64,000 nucleotides of DNA from Coprothermobacter sp. (lineage in GTDB: Bacteria; Caldisericota; Caldisericia; Cryosericales; Cryosericaceae): assembly GCA_013824685.1 (NCBI GenBank), contig PNOG01000013.1, positions 1 through 64,000 on the forward strand, given 5' to 3'. A program made the position numbers and the translations under genes. This document shows, one piece after another, positions 1-6,886 of this stretch. Within the stretch, counting starts at the first letter, position 1. Each line of letters opens with the position of its first letter. Below the pieces are notes generated by a model. That model worked only from the letters and a program-made list of their open reading frames with translations. It had not been told where the DNA came from and searched no databases.

Positions 1-34
1 ACCCCAGGAAGAAGTGAAATCGCGGAGGAGCAGC

Positions 35-62
35 TTGACAGCACGGAATTGCAGGTGACAAT
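35..62 (+). promoter_or_regulatory. Sigma-70-type promoter for the HD-GYP gene
   Basis: A -35 box TTGACA at 35-40 and a -10 box GACAAT at 57-62 are separated by 16 bases. The HD-GYP start codon lies about 50 bases downstream. This is sequence inspection only; the -35 is perfect and the -10 has one mismatch to TATAAT at a weak position plus one at a stronger one. Confidence 0.45.
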
Positions 63-111
63 TGGTGTGTAGGATGCAGGTTCATTGGTCTCATGTGGAG
101 GCAACGTCTTA

Positions 112-1449
112 GTGAGTGAAAGACTGCCGCGGTCGGGCATTGCATACATAGTGTTTGTGGTGCTCGCCGCTGTGGGGACCGCCGTAGTGGGGTGGTCTCT
201 GCGTGACACGAGCGCTCCGATCAGCGTAGCATGGTTCCTGTTGGTGCTCGTGTTCGTCATCCTTGCCGACGTCTATCCAATCGTCAGTTTCGGATATGGT
301 AGAGAGGAGACAGAGGTTACGGTCTCGCTGGCCATAACGTTTGCAGTGGCATGCATCTGGCTTCCGGTTCCTGGTATGGTCCTGGCTGTCCTGGGAACGA
401 TCGGGAGTGACCTGATTGGTCACAAGTCGCTGGAGAAGATAATCTTCAATGCCGGTCACTACGCCATCACGGTGGGAGGTACCAGCATCGTGTACGGCTG
501 GCTCAGATCCCCCGTGGTGGGATTTCTTGAAGGACGAAACCTGCTCGCGATTCTTGTGTGTGCCTTCTTCTACTTGATTGCCGACTCTCTCGTTTTCTCC
601 GGGTTGTTCGCGAGCCTCACTCATCAGAGCTGGCCGAGGGTACTGGGTTCATTCCTCAGGCAGAGCTGGCTTGACTCGGCAGCACTCATCCCACTGGGAA
701 TGGTTCTGGCTGCGCTGTTTCGAGTCAACCCCATCGCCATACTCCTTATGTTGCCGACATTTCTCCTTCTCTATGCGGCGTTGAAGCGAGAGCAGGCGCT
801 CCGCAATCAGACGCAGGCTATCCTCGAGAAGCTCGTCGACGTCCTGGAGAGCAAGAGTCCGGAGACAGCTCAGCACTCTAAGCGCGTGCGGGCGTGGGTT
901 GAAGAAATGTGTAATGAGCTTGGCATGGAGAGTGGCGAAGAGGCCATGGTTTTGCAGGCTGCTGTGCTGCACGACCTGGGGAAGGTCGGGCTGGACGACG
1001 GCCTGCTGCGCAAGCCAGGACTGAGCGCGGAGGAGTTCCATCACATCATGGAGCACCCGGGGGTTTCCGCCGCCCTGCTGGAGGGGCTGACGCTGTTCCA
1101 GGGCGGACGGGAGATCGTCCTGCACCACCATGAGCGATATGATGGCAAGGGTTACCCGGACCATCTCGTGGGTGAGAACATTCCTCTTGGTGCGCGCATC
1201 ATTGCTGTTGCAGATTCGTTCGACGCCATGGTGAGTATGCGACCCTACCGGGCCAAGAGCCTCACGATCACGGAAGCCCTGAAGATCCTGGACCAGGAGC
1301 GCGGGGCACAGTTCGATCCAGAACTGGTGGTCACATTCACGAAGCTTGTTCATGCACACCTTGAGATAGGAGACATGACCAACTTCCCCTCCGCTGTGCA
1401 GATCGACTCGACGGACGGAGTCAGCATCGCAGCGGGCGTTCAAGCCTAG
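112..1449 (+). CDS. Membrane-anchored HD-GYP domain phosphohydrolase
   Basis: Likely cyclic-di-GMP phosphodiesterase or a related HD-GYP signalling enzyme of the inner membrane. The first roughly 225 residues hold several hydrophobic segments. The C-terminal half carries the HD signature (LHDLGKVGLDDGLL), an intermediate HHHERYDGKGYP block with the diagnostic HHExxDGxGYP pattern, and the ADSFDAM motif. I place the start at GTG 112 because GGAGG at 97-101 lies 10 bases upstream; a TTG at 85 is in frame but precedes that site. The length is 445 aa. The next gene starts one base after the stop, so the two are probably translated together. The stimulus sensed by the membrane part cannot be told from the sequence. 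Confidence 0.88.
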   Translation: MSERLPRSGIAYIVFVVLAAVGTAVVGWSLRDTSAPISVAWFLLVLVFVILADVYPIVSFGYGREETEVTVSLAITFAVACIWLPVPGMVLAVLGTIGSDLIGHKSLEKIIFNAGHYAITVGGTSIVYGWLRSPVVGFLEGRNLLAILVCAFFYLIADSLVFSGLFASLTHQSWPRVLGSFLRQSWLDSAALIPLGMVLAALFRVNPIAILLMLPTFLLLYAALKREQALRNQTQAILEKLVDVLESKSPETAQHSKRVRAWVEEMCNELGMESGEEAMVLQAAVLHDLGKVGLDDGLLRKPGLSAEEFHHIMEHPGVSAALLEGLTLFQGGREIVLHHHERYDGKGYPDHLVGENIPLGARIIAVADSFDAMVSMRPYRAKSLTITEALKILDQERGAQFDPELVVTFTKLVHAHLEIGDMTNFPSAVQIDSTDGVSIAAGVQA

Positions 1450-1450
1450 T

Positions 1451-2047
1451 ATGCTCGTCCTGATTGTCCTGGGTGTCGCGCTGGTCTCCAGTCTACTCAC
1501 CGGGGGACGGCTCCGCTACATCGAAAATTTTCACCTGAAGGCTCTGCCTCTCGGCGTAGGGGCGTTCGTAATTCAGCTACTTATTTTTACGTCCCGCGGG
1601 GAATCGCTGCTTGGCGCGCTGCTTCCAGGCGTCTATGTCCTGACCCTCCTCATGCTCCTGGCGTTTCTGCTGCTGAACCGCAGGGTTTTCGGCGTTCCGA
1701 TTCTTCTGGTCGGGCTGATGCTCAACGTCCTTGTCATCGGCGCAAATCACGGACGTATGCCGGCTGATCCCCAAGCGCTTGTCGCCACCGGTCAGGGCTC
1801 TCACGCAGAGGAGCTGGTCAGGGATGGCACCGCAGCCAACGTCGTTCTCATGAGTGACCGGACGCACCTCAATCTTCTGGGAGACTATATCGTCCTGCCG
1901 TTTCTCGGCGACATGGGTTCGGCCTACAGCGCGGGCGATCTCGTGGCTCTTGCGGGAGAAGCCGCTCTGGTGTTCGGGATGGTACGAGCGGACAGAACAG
2001 CGCACGCTGGTTCAAACGAGGACCAGCTTCCTGGAACCGGAAGCTAG
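1451..2047 (+). CDS. DUF5317 family membrane protein
   Basis: A 198-residue hydrophobic protein with about five membrane segments. It opens with a helix followed by TGGRLR and has a conserved-looking central NHGRMPAD stretch and a later HLNLLGDYI segment. This resembles DUF5317, a family of unknown function found in anaerobic and thermophilic bacteria. The ATG follows the upstream stop by one base and has no clear Shine-Dalgarno sequence, so translational coupling to the HD-GYP gene is likely. No catalytic motif is visible. Confidence 0.7.
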   Translation: MLVLIVLGVALVSSLLTGGRLRYIENFHLKALPLGVGAFVIQLLIFTSRGESLLGALLPGVYVLTLLMLLAFLLLNRRVFGVPILLVGLMLNVLVIGANHGRMPADPQALVATGQGSHAEELVRDGTAANVVLMSDRTHLNLLGDYIVLPFLGDMGSAYSAGDLVALAGEAALVFGMVRADRTAHAGSNEDQLPGTGS

Positions 2048-2138
2048 CCTGGGACTTCCCTGGTGAGTTGCCTGTCGGTTCGGTCATTCGTGGCGTATAC
2101 TCTTGTCGAACGCAATGTGCTGACACAGGAGGTGCGCA

Positions 2139-3245
2139 ATGCGCATCCGGGAATTGTACGATCTCGTCGACACGGTAGCTCCGTTTCGGCTGCAGGAGGA
2201 GTATGACAACGCAGGACTGATCGTCGGTTCAATGGACGACGAGGTACGCGGGGTCCTCCTTTGTCTGGATGTCACGCACGAGACAGTCGAGGAGGCGGAC
2301 CGGGTTGGTGCCAATCTCATTCTGTCCCATCATCCTCCCATCTTCAGGGCTATCAAGAAGCTGGACCCGATCCAGCACTCGGCGCTGTTGGCCGCCATTC
2401 GTATGGACATGGCTCTGTTGGCGGTACATACGAACTTCGACGCTGCCCCGGACGGTCTCAACACATTTGTGGCGCGTCGGATGGGCCTCACTGACCTGCG
2501 CATTCTTGAGCTTCACGAGTCGGAACGGTTGTACAAAGTTGTCACGTTTGTTCCTCCCGAGTTCAGAGAACAGGTCCTGGAGGCGATGTTTGGCGCTGGG
2601 GCAGGGCATACCGGGTCGTATTCGCGCACGTCGTTCCGGGCCGGCGGGACGGGTGGGTTCGTGCCTGATCCTGGGGCACATCCCTTCGTGGGTGAGGAGA
2701 ATGCCATGACCAGCGTGGCCGAGGACCGCGTCGAGACCATCGTGTCCGGCCGGGACCTGGCATCTGTCCTGAAGGCCCTCCGCGGGGCGCACCCATACGA
2801 GGAGCGGGCAGTCGACGTTTTCGAGGAACATCTTCCTGGGAGTCCAGTTGCCGGGTTTGGACACATGGGGAGGCTGCCTCATGTCATGGGTCCGGAAGAG
2901 TTCGCCACGTTCATCAAGTCGTTCTTCGCTCTTTCGGTATTGCCGGTGGCCGGGACCCTGCCGGAGGCTATCGAACGCGTGGCCTTCTGTTCCGGAGCAG
3001 GATCGTCACTTCTCCCAGCTGCAATCAGAGCGGGAGCCCAGGTACTGATCACGGGAGATGTCATGTATCACGGGGCGCTCGAGGTGTCTCAGGGGGGAGG
3101 CTGTGTAGCCATTGTCGACCACTACAGCTCTGAGCGTTTCTTCGCGGCTGCGATGGAGGAGGCGTTGCGGAGCGCGGCAGGAGACAGGGAGTTGCCGCCA
3201 CTGCACCAGTCGACCGCGGACTATCAGCCTGTCAGATTCTGGTAG
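2139..3245 (+). CDS. Nif3-like dinuclear metal centre protein
   Basis: A 368-residue member of the Nif3/YqfO family, which forms hexameric toroids with a two-metal site. The metal-ligand motifs are visible: LILSHHPPIF near residue 65, AVHTNFD near 95, and a C-terminal GDVMYHGALE plus VDHYSSE block. The length matches the long YqfO form, which carries an inserted domain between the two Nif3 halves; here the insert runs from about residue 130 to 240 and holds glycine-rich TGSYSRTSF and GAHPYEE motifs. The start is well supported by AGGAGG seven bases upstream. In many bacteria the gene neighbours a tRNA methyltransferase (TrmK), which is absent here. The true substrate of the family is unsettled. 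Confidence 0.88.
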   Translation: MRIRELYDLVDTVAPFRLQEEYDNAGLIVGSMDDEVRGVLLCLDVTHETVEEADRVGANLILSHHPPIFRAIKKLDPIQHSALLAAIRMDMALLAVHTNFDAAPDGLNTFVARRMGLTDLRILELHESERLYKVVTFVPPEFREQVLEAMFGAGAGHTGSYSRTSFRAGGTGGFVPDPGAHPFVGEENAMTSVAEDRVETIVSGRDLASVLKALRGAHPYEERAVDVFEEHLPGSPVAGFGHMGRLPHVMGPEEFATFIKSFFALSVLPVAGTLPEAIERVAFCSGAGSSLLPAAIRAGAQVLITGDVMYHGALEVSQGGGCVAIVDHYSSERFFAAAMEEALRSAAGDRELPPLHQSTADYQPVRFW

Positions 3246-3259
3246 AAGGGGCAGCAAAG

Positions 3260-3297
3260 AAAACAGCCCGAAGCGCGATCGCGGTCCGGGCTGTTTT
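3260..3297 (+). terminator. Rho-independent terminator after the Nif3-like gene
   Basis: A perfect 11-base inverted repeat, AAAACAGCCCG (3260-3270) and CGGGCTGTTTT (3287-3297), starts 15 bases after the stop codon and ends in a T run. Because the stem begins with A residues it could work in both directions. Confidence 0.8.
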
Positions 3298-3315
3298 CGA
3301 AGGAGGGCATATAAC

Positions 3316-3332
3316 CGATAACGAAGTTATCG
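3316..3332. promoter_or_regulatory. Palindromic operator-like site upstream of alr
   Basis: CGATAAC-GAA-GTTATCG is a perfect 7-3-7 palindrome; with one mismatch it extends to TAA/TTA on the flanks. It lies about 150 bases before the alanine racemase start and just after the Nif3 terminator. No regulator can be assigned. Confidence 0.35.
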
Positions 3333-3445
3333 ATTACACCGCTACTATACGGAATACCTGATTCTTGTCAATGGCAACGTTTGCATACTTGGCGGTGACC
3401 GTGGACAGCATGCCTGCAGACTGCGTATCAGTGAGTATTCCTGTG

Positions 3446-3473
3446 TTGAACGCTCTCTGAATCGTGCTATTGT
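3446..3473 (+). promoter_or_regulatory. Promoter directly abutting the alr start codon
   Basis: TTGAAC (3446-3451), a 16-base spacer and TATTGT (3468-3473) end only six bases before the ATG at 3480. No Shine-Dalgarno sequence precedes this ATG. If the promoter is used, the transcript would be leaderless or nearly so. Confidence 0.4.
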
Positions 3474-3479
3474 TTTGTC

Positions 3480-4637
3480 ATGAAGAGAGAGGACAAGGTT
3501 TCGGTCGAGCAGTTCGGGCGTTCCACGTGGCTGGAGATCGATCTGGCCTGCGTACGGGGCAACTATCACGTCATCCGTGGGATGGTGCCGGCAAAGACCA
3601 ACGTGCTGTGCGTTGTCAAGAACGATGCCTATGGGCATGGTGCGGTGCATGTGGCGCGGGTCCTCCAGGAAGAAGGCGCCGACTGGTTCGCACTTGCTTC
3701 GCTGGAAGAGGCTCTTGAGCTTCGACGAGCTGGAATCAAAGGTCGCGTGCTGGTGTTTGGCTATGTCCCTGTATTCGGAGTCCAGGAGGCAATCGCTCAG
3801 GGTATTACGCTCAGCGTCCCCAACGACGACGTCGCCCGCGAACTCGTCGAAGCCGCCGCCGGAAAGCAGCTGACGGTCCATCTCAAGGTGGATACAGGCA
3901 TGGGACGAGGCGGCGTTCTTGCGGAAGGGGCGCTGGACGTGTTGCACAAGCTGAACGGGATGAAAGGTCTTGAGGTCGAGGGGCTCTATTCGCATTTTTC
4001 CTGTGCGGACTCGGACGAATCGTACTCCTCCATGCAGTTGCGCAGATTCGAGAAAGTTCTGCATCAGTCGACCGTGGAGGGGATACGGCCTCCTATTGCC
4101 CATTTCTGCAACTCGGCCGGCATCCTGACCATGAAGGCTGCGACCTTCGAAGGGGTCCGTCCGGGGTTGCTGCTCTATGGTTGTTCGCCCATTGAGGGCG
4201 TGCCGATTGCGGGATTGCGACCGGCAATGTCGATGAAGTCCCGGGTGATGGCGTTCAAACAGGTCCCTGCTGGCTATGGCATCAGCTATGGGCGCAGCTA
4301 TTTGACTTACAAGCCGACGACGGTGGGTATCCTTCCAGTAGGCTACGCGGATGGCTATTCCCGCATGCTGTCCAACAAGGCCTCGGTGCTCATTCGTGGC
4401 AAGCGGGCGCCGGTCATTGGACGGGTGACCATGGATCAGACCATGATCGACCTGTCGGACGTGCGGGGGGTGACGGTGGGCGACGAAGCTGTTCTTATGG
4501 GTGAAGCCGGAAACCAGCGCATCACCGCGGGTGATCTGGGCTCACTCGCCCAGACGATCAGCTACGAGGTCCTCTGTATTGTCGGGAAGCTCGTTCGACG
4601 CGTGTACCACGACCAGCCGAAGCCTGAGACAGAGTGA
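3480..4637 (+). CDS. alr: Alanine racemase
   Basis: PLP enzyme interconverting L- and D-alanine for peptidoglycan. The 385 residues show the PLP-lysine motif VVKNDAYGHG near residue 41, the KVDTGMGRGG strand near 137, HFCNSAG near 205, the catalytic tyrosine region YGISYGRSY near 263 and the C-terminal VTMDQTMIDL block. Length is normal for the family. It overlaps the next gene by four bases, so the two form an operon. The start lacks a ribosome-binding site; the next usable in-frame start would remove the first conserved strand, so ATG 3480 is kept. Confidence 0.95.
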   Translation: MKREDKVSVEQFGRSTWLEIDLACVRGNYHVIRGMVPAKTNVLCVVKNDAYGHGAVHVARVLQEEGADWFALASLEEALELRRAGIKGRVLVFGYVPVFGVQEAIAQGITLSVPNDDVARELVEAAAGKQLTVHLKVDTGMGRGGVLAEGALDVLHKLNGMKGLEVEGLYSHFSCADSDESYSSMQLRRFEKVLHQSTVEGIRPPIAHFCNSAGILTMKAATFEGVRPGLLLYGCSPIEGVPIAGLRPAMSMKSRVMAFKQVPAGYGISYGRSYLTYKPTTVGILPVGYADGYSRMLSNKASVLIRGKRAPVIGRVTMDQTMIDLSDVRGVTVGDEAVLMGEAGNQRITAGDLGSLAQTISYEVLCIVGKLVRRVYHDQPKPETE

Positions 4638-5461
4638 AGCAGGACACGCGGTACGTTTCCGTTCAGGAAGCGCTTCAAGGGGTTCTTGCGACGGTCGCAT
4701 TTCCATGTGCCGTGCACGCTGAGCTCTTGAGTGCAGAAGACCGTTGTCTCATCTTCTCCCAGAACGGCAGCCTCCCGTTTGGAGCCGCGTCGATCATTAA
4801 GATCCCGCTCCTGGTCTGCGTTGCGCAGCTGGTGGAATTGGGTGAACTGGCGTGGGACCGGCCCATTCGTCTGACAGTTCCTGCCCCTCATGGGACTGGC
4901 CTTCTCAAGCATCTGGACAGCACTCGCCCGTGGTCGGTCCAGGATCTGTGCATCATGATGATGGGTGTGTCTGACAACATGGCCTGCAACCAGCTTATCG
5001 AGGAGATCGGCATGGAGCGTCTGAACGATGTCCTGCACCGCCTTGGCTATGCCGTGACCAGCATTCGACGTCGGATGATGGACCGCGAGACACTCGCCCG
5101 TGGAATCGACAACAGCGTGACCGCCGCTGAAATCGCCAACATGCTGGCGCAGCTGTACACGCATCGTCTTGTCTCGAACGCGGCGAGTGAACGCATCCTT
5201 GGCTATCTGCGCATGAACCAGCTGAGAGACCTGATTGCCTGGCCGCTTCCCGGCAGTGCCGCTCTGGCGGGAAAGACGGGTGGTATGCCTGGTTCTCTGC
5301 TCGACGCTGAACTCGTGAGCGTGACGGGCGGCCCGACATACTCGCTGTGCGTGTTTATGGCAGGATTTGAGCGTGCACTACAGGCCAAGCGTCTGATGGT
5401 GCAGGTGTCGGAAATGATCTACGGCGCTGTCTCAGGCGGCAGGAGGTCGGACTCTGTCTGA
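4634..5461 (+). CDS. Class A beta-lactamase-fold serine hydrolase
   Basis: 275 residues with the three active-site elements of the penicillin-binding/beta-lactamase fold: SIIK near residue 53, SDN near 113 and KTG near 214. It belongs to the beta-lactamase2-type group. The omega-loop region (MDRETLARGIDN) has no obvious ExxxN of true class A lactamases, so it may be a peptidase or esterase rather than a resistance enzyme. There is no signal peptide or membrane anchor, which is odd for this fold. The GTG start overlaps the alr stop (GTGA), implying coupled translation and perhaps a role in D-alanine or peptide turnover. Confidence 0.8.
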   Translation: MKQDTRYVSVQEALQGVLATVAFPCAVHAELLSAEDRCLIFSQNGSLPFGAASIIKIPLLVCVAQLVELGELAWDRPIRLTVPAPHGTGLLKHLDSTRPWSVQDLCIMMMGVSDNMACNQLIEEIGMERLNDVLHRLGYAVTSIRRRMMDRETLARGIDNSVTAAEIANMLAQLYTHRLVSNAASERILGYLRMNQLRDLIAWPLPGSAALAGKTGGMPGSLLDAELVSVTGGPTYSLCVFMAGFERALQAKRLMVQVSEMIYGAVSGGRRSDSV

Positions 5462-5841
5462 GTACGTGGCGAGACAATACTGCTGCTGAACGCTCTTGCC
5501 GGGGTACCCTGGGGCTGCGACACCGCATCCCCAGGGTATGTGATATCGTGTGCCTGCGAAACACACGAACTCACGCTGTCTACAGTGGGGCGGTCCGCTC
5601 CGGATTTAGTGTCGAGCAATGATCGCCACAACTACGGGTGCGCCTGTGGAGTGCTTCCTTCCTTGTCTGTAAGGACGGACAAGTGTTCCGCGGTAGCTAT
5701 CCCCACCAGATCACCCTTCCTTGCTAATGTAAACGTGGCAGAGACAAATACGTTACAGCGTGAAAGGCGACTGATGATGTGGGGGCCGGCGTCTGCAGAC
5801 AGGAGCGACCGGGGTGGATGCGGTGAACGGGTCGGCTCAGC
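5462..5841. other. Non-coding gap between convergent genes
   Basis: A 380-base interval separates the beta-lactamase-fold gene (+) from nrdG (-). No open frame here has a plausible start and family resemblance. It contains the long hairpin at 5505-5538 and a weaker CTTGTC/GACAAG repeat near 5661-5683. No promoter or RNA gene is convincing. Confidence 0.5.
5505..5538. repeat. Long near-perfect hairpin
   Basis: TACCCTGGGG (5505-5514) pairs with CCCCAGGGTA (5529-5538). Inside, TGCG and CGCA pair around an ACAC tetraloop after one C/T mismatch, giving 14 paired bases. There is no T run on either side, so a canonical intrinsic terminator is not clear. Confidence 0.6.
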
Positions 5842-6546
5842 CTAGATGCCGCCTCGTGTGGTGATGTAGAGGAGAGGGTAGTGCAGGCGCGTGCGGTCCG
5901 CAATGGTCTCGAGGTCGCCGGACTCAAATCCTCTGGCACGGACAAGGTCCGGGTCGAGGGTCTTGGTAGGGACGAAGTTCTGGATGACGTATCGCGATCC
6001 AGGGGGCAACATGCCGGCGATGCCATCGATGTCGACTTCGTTGAACAGCAGAGGCAAGATGGTCGTCCGATATTCATGGACGGTGTCACTCCCGGCCAGA
6101 AGCTGTATCGAGATCTCCGCGAGGGCGAGAGCATGCGGGTTACCTGTCACGTCACTGTATCGCGAGGCCGGCGCTTTCACATCCATGGCAACATAGTCCA
6201 GAGAGCTTGTTTCCAGAAGGTTTCCAAGCATCTCGGGGTCGGACCCGTTAGTGTCCAGCTTGACAGCATAGCCGAGAGCGCGAATGCGGTCGATGAATCC
6301 GACCAGATCGGCGTGAAGCGTCGGTTCTCCCCCGGTGATGCAGACGCCGTTGAGTTTGCCCCTGCGGCGTTCGAGAAACGAAAAGAATGCCTCTTCGGTC
6401 AGTCGCGGCGTATCCTCCGTCGCGGTAACGAGCTCAGGGTTGTGGCAGTACGGACACGCGAAGTTGCAGCCCACCGTGAACACGGTTGTGGCCAGTCTGC
6501 CCGGGAAGTCGCTGAGCGATAGTGGTTCGTAGTGCGCTAGCCTCAT
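5842..6546 (-). CDS. nrdG: Anaerobic RNR activating radical-SAM enzyme
   Basis: A 234-residue radical SAM protein that would install the glycyl radical on the class III reductase. The [4Fe-4S] motif CNFACPYC (CxxxCxxC) sits near residue 27, followed by a GGEPT SAM-binding motif near 77 and a DTNG strand near 98. The opening YEPLSLSDFPG is typical of this NrdG type. It is the last gene of a minus-strand group: NrdD, SH3-like protein, separate glycyl-radical protein, NrdG. An apparent intrinsic terminator lies just upstream, so expression may be attenuated or start from a promoter I could not identify. Confidence 0.9.
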   Translation of the reverse strand: MRLAHYEPLSLSDFPGRLATTVFTVGCNFACPYCHNPELVTATEDTPRLTEEAFFSFLERRRGKLNGVCITGGEPTLHADLVGFIDRIRALGYAVKLDTNGSDPEMLGNLLETSSLDYVAMDVKAPASRYSDVTGNPHALALAEISIQLLAGSDTVHEYRTTILPLLFNEVDIDGIAGMLPPGSRYVIQNFVPTKTLDPDLVRARGFESGDLETIADRTRLHYPLLYITTRGGI

Positions 6547-6590
6547 GTCGCCGTTTTTCCACGAGAGGGTACTTCCCTCGTGACAATATG

Positions 6591-6634
6591 AAAACGCCGC
6601 TGACAGTTCTGCAGGAGGTCCATGTCCAGCGGCG
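6591..6634 (-). terminator. Terminator or attenuator before nrdG
   Basis: Read on the minus strand, CGCCGCTG and CAGCGGCG form a perfect eight-base stem with a 24-base loop, followed by TTTTC. It lies between the glycyl-radical mini-gene and nrdG. Confidence 0.5.
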
Positions 6635-6649
6635 CTTTGCGCAACGCGA

Positions 6650-6847
6650 TCATTGTGCTGTGTTGTGTTGTTTCTTTGCCTCGAAGCATATCCTGTCGGC
6701 CCACTCCGCCTTTTTCCCCTTGTTCCATTGGGAAACGGGCCTCAGATAGCCAACCACGCGGCTGTAGACTTCAGTCCTTGTGCGTCTCCACGCGGATACC
6801 GTTATCCCGTTGTCCAGCAACAGGTCCCCATTCTCTAGTTCTTTCAC
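6650..6847 (-). CDS. Stand-alone glycyl-radical domain of class III RNR
   Basis: A 65-residue protein matching the extreme C-terminus of NrdD. It carries TEVYSRVVGYLRPVSQWNKG, where the glycine of RVVGY (Gly33) is the expected radical site, then a basic GKKAEW tail. The GTG start has a strong GGAGGT ribosome-binding site six bases upstream, so it is a real gene and not a decayed end. The large NrdD encoded upstream stops before this segment, so the two products presumably assemble into one active reductase, and NrdG would act on this small subunit. Short NRDD C-terminal proteins are known in databases. I do not know whether an arrangement with a gene inserted between the two parts has been studied. 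Confidence 0.85.
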   Translation of the reverse strand: MKELENGDLLLDNGITVSAWRRTRTEVYSRVVGYLRPVSQWNKGKKAEWADRICFEAKKQHNTAQ

Positions 6848-6886
6848 TCGTCACCTCCTCTTACCAGGCAAAGTATAGTCGGGACT

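Noticed and set aside
3345-4103. Minus-strand open frame over alr
   Set aside because: Overlaps the alanine racemase core on the opposite strand; residue composition is not protein-like.
5540-5845. 101-codon plus-strand frame in the gap before nrdG
   Set aside because: No ribosome-binding site; Cys/Arg/Ser-rich composition typical of a random frame; overlaps only non-coding sequence.
6561-6583. CACGAG/CTCGTG hairpin directly upstream of nrdG considered as a riboswitch or operator
   Set aside because: Only a six-base arm with a long loop, no further conserved structure; the neighbouring terminator-like stem is the better-supported feature.
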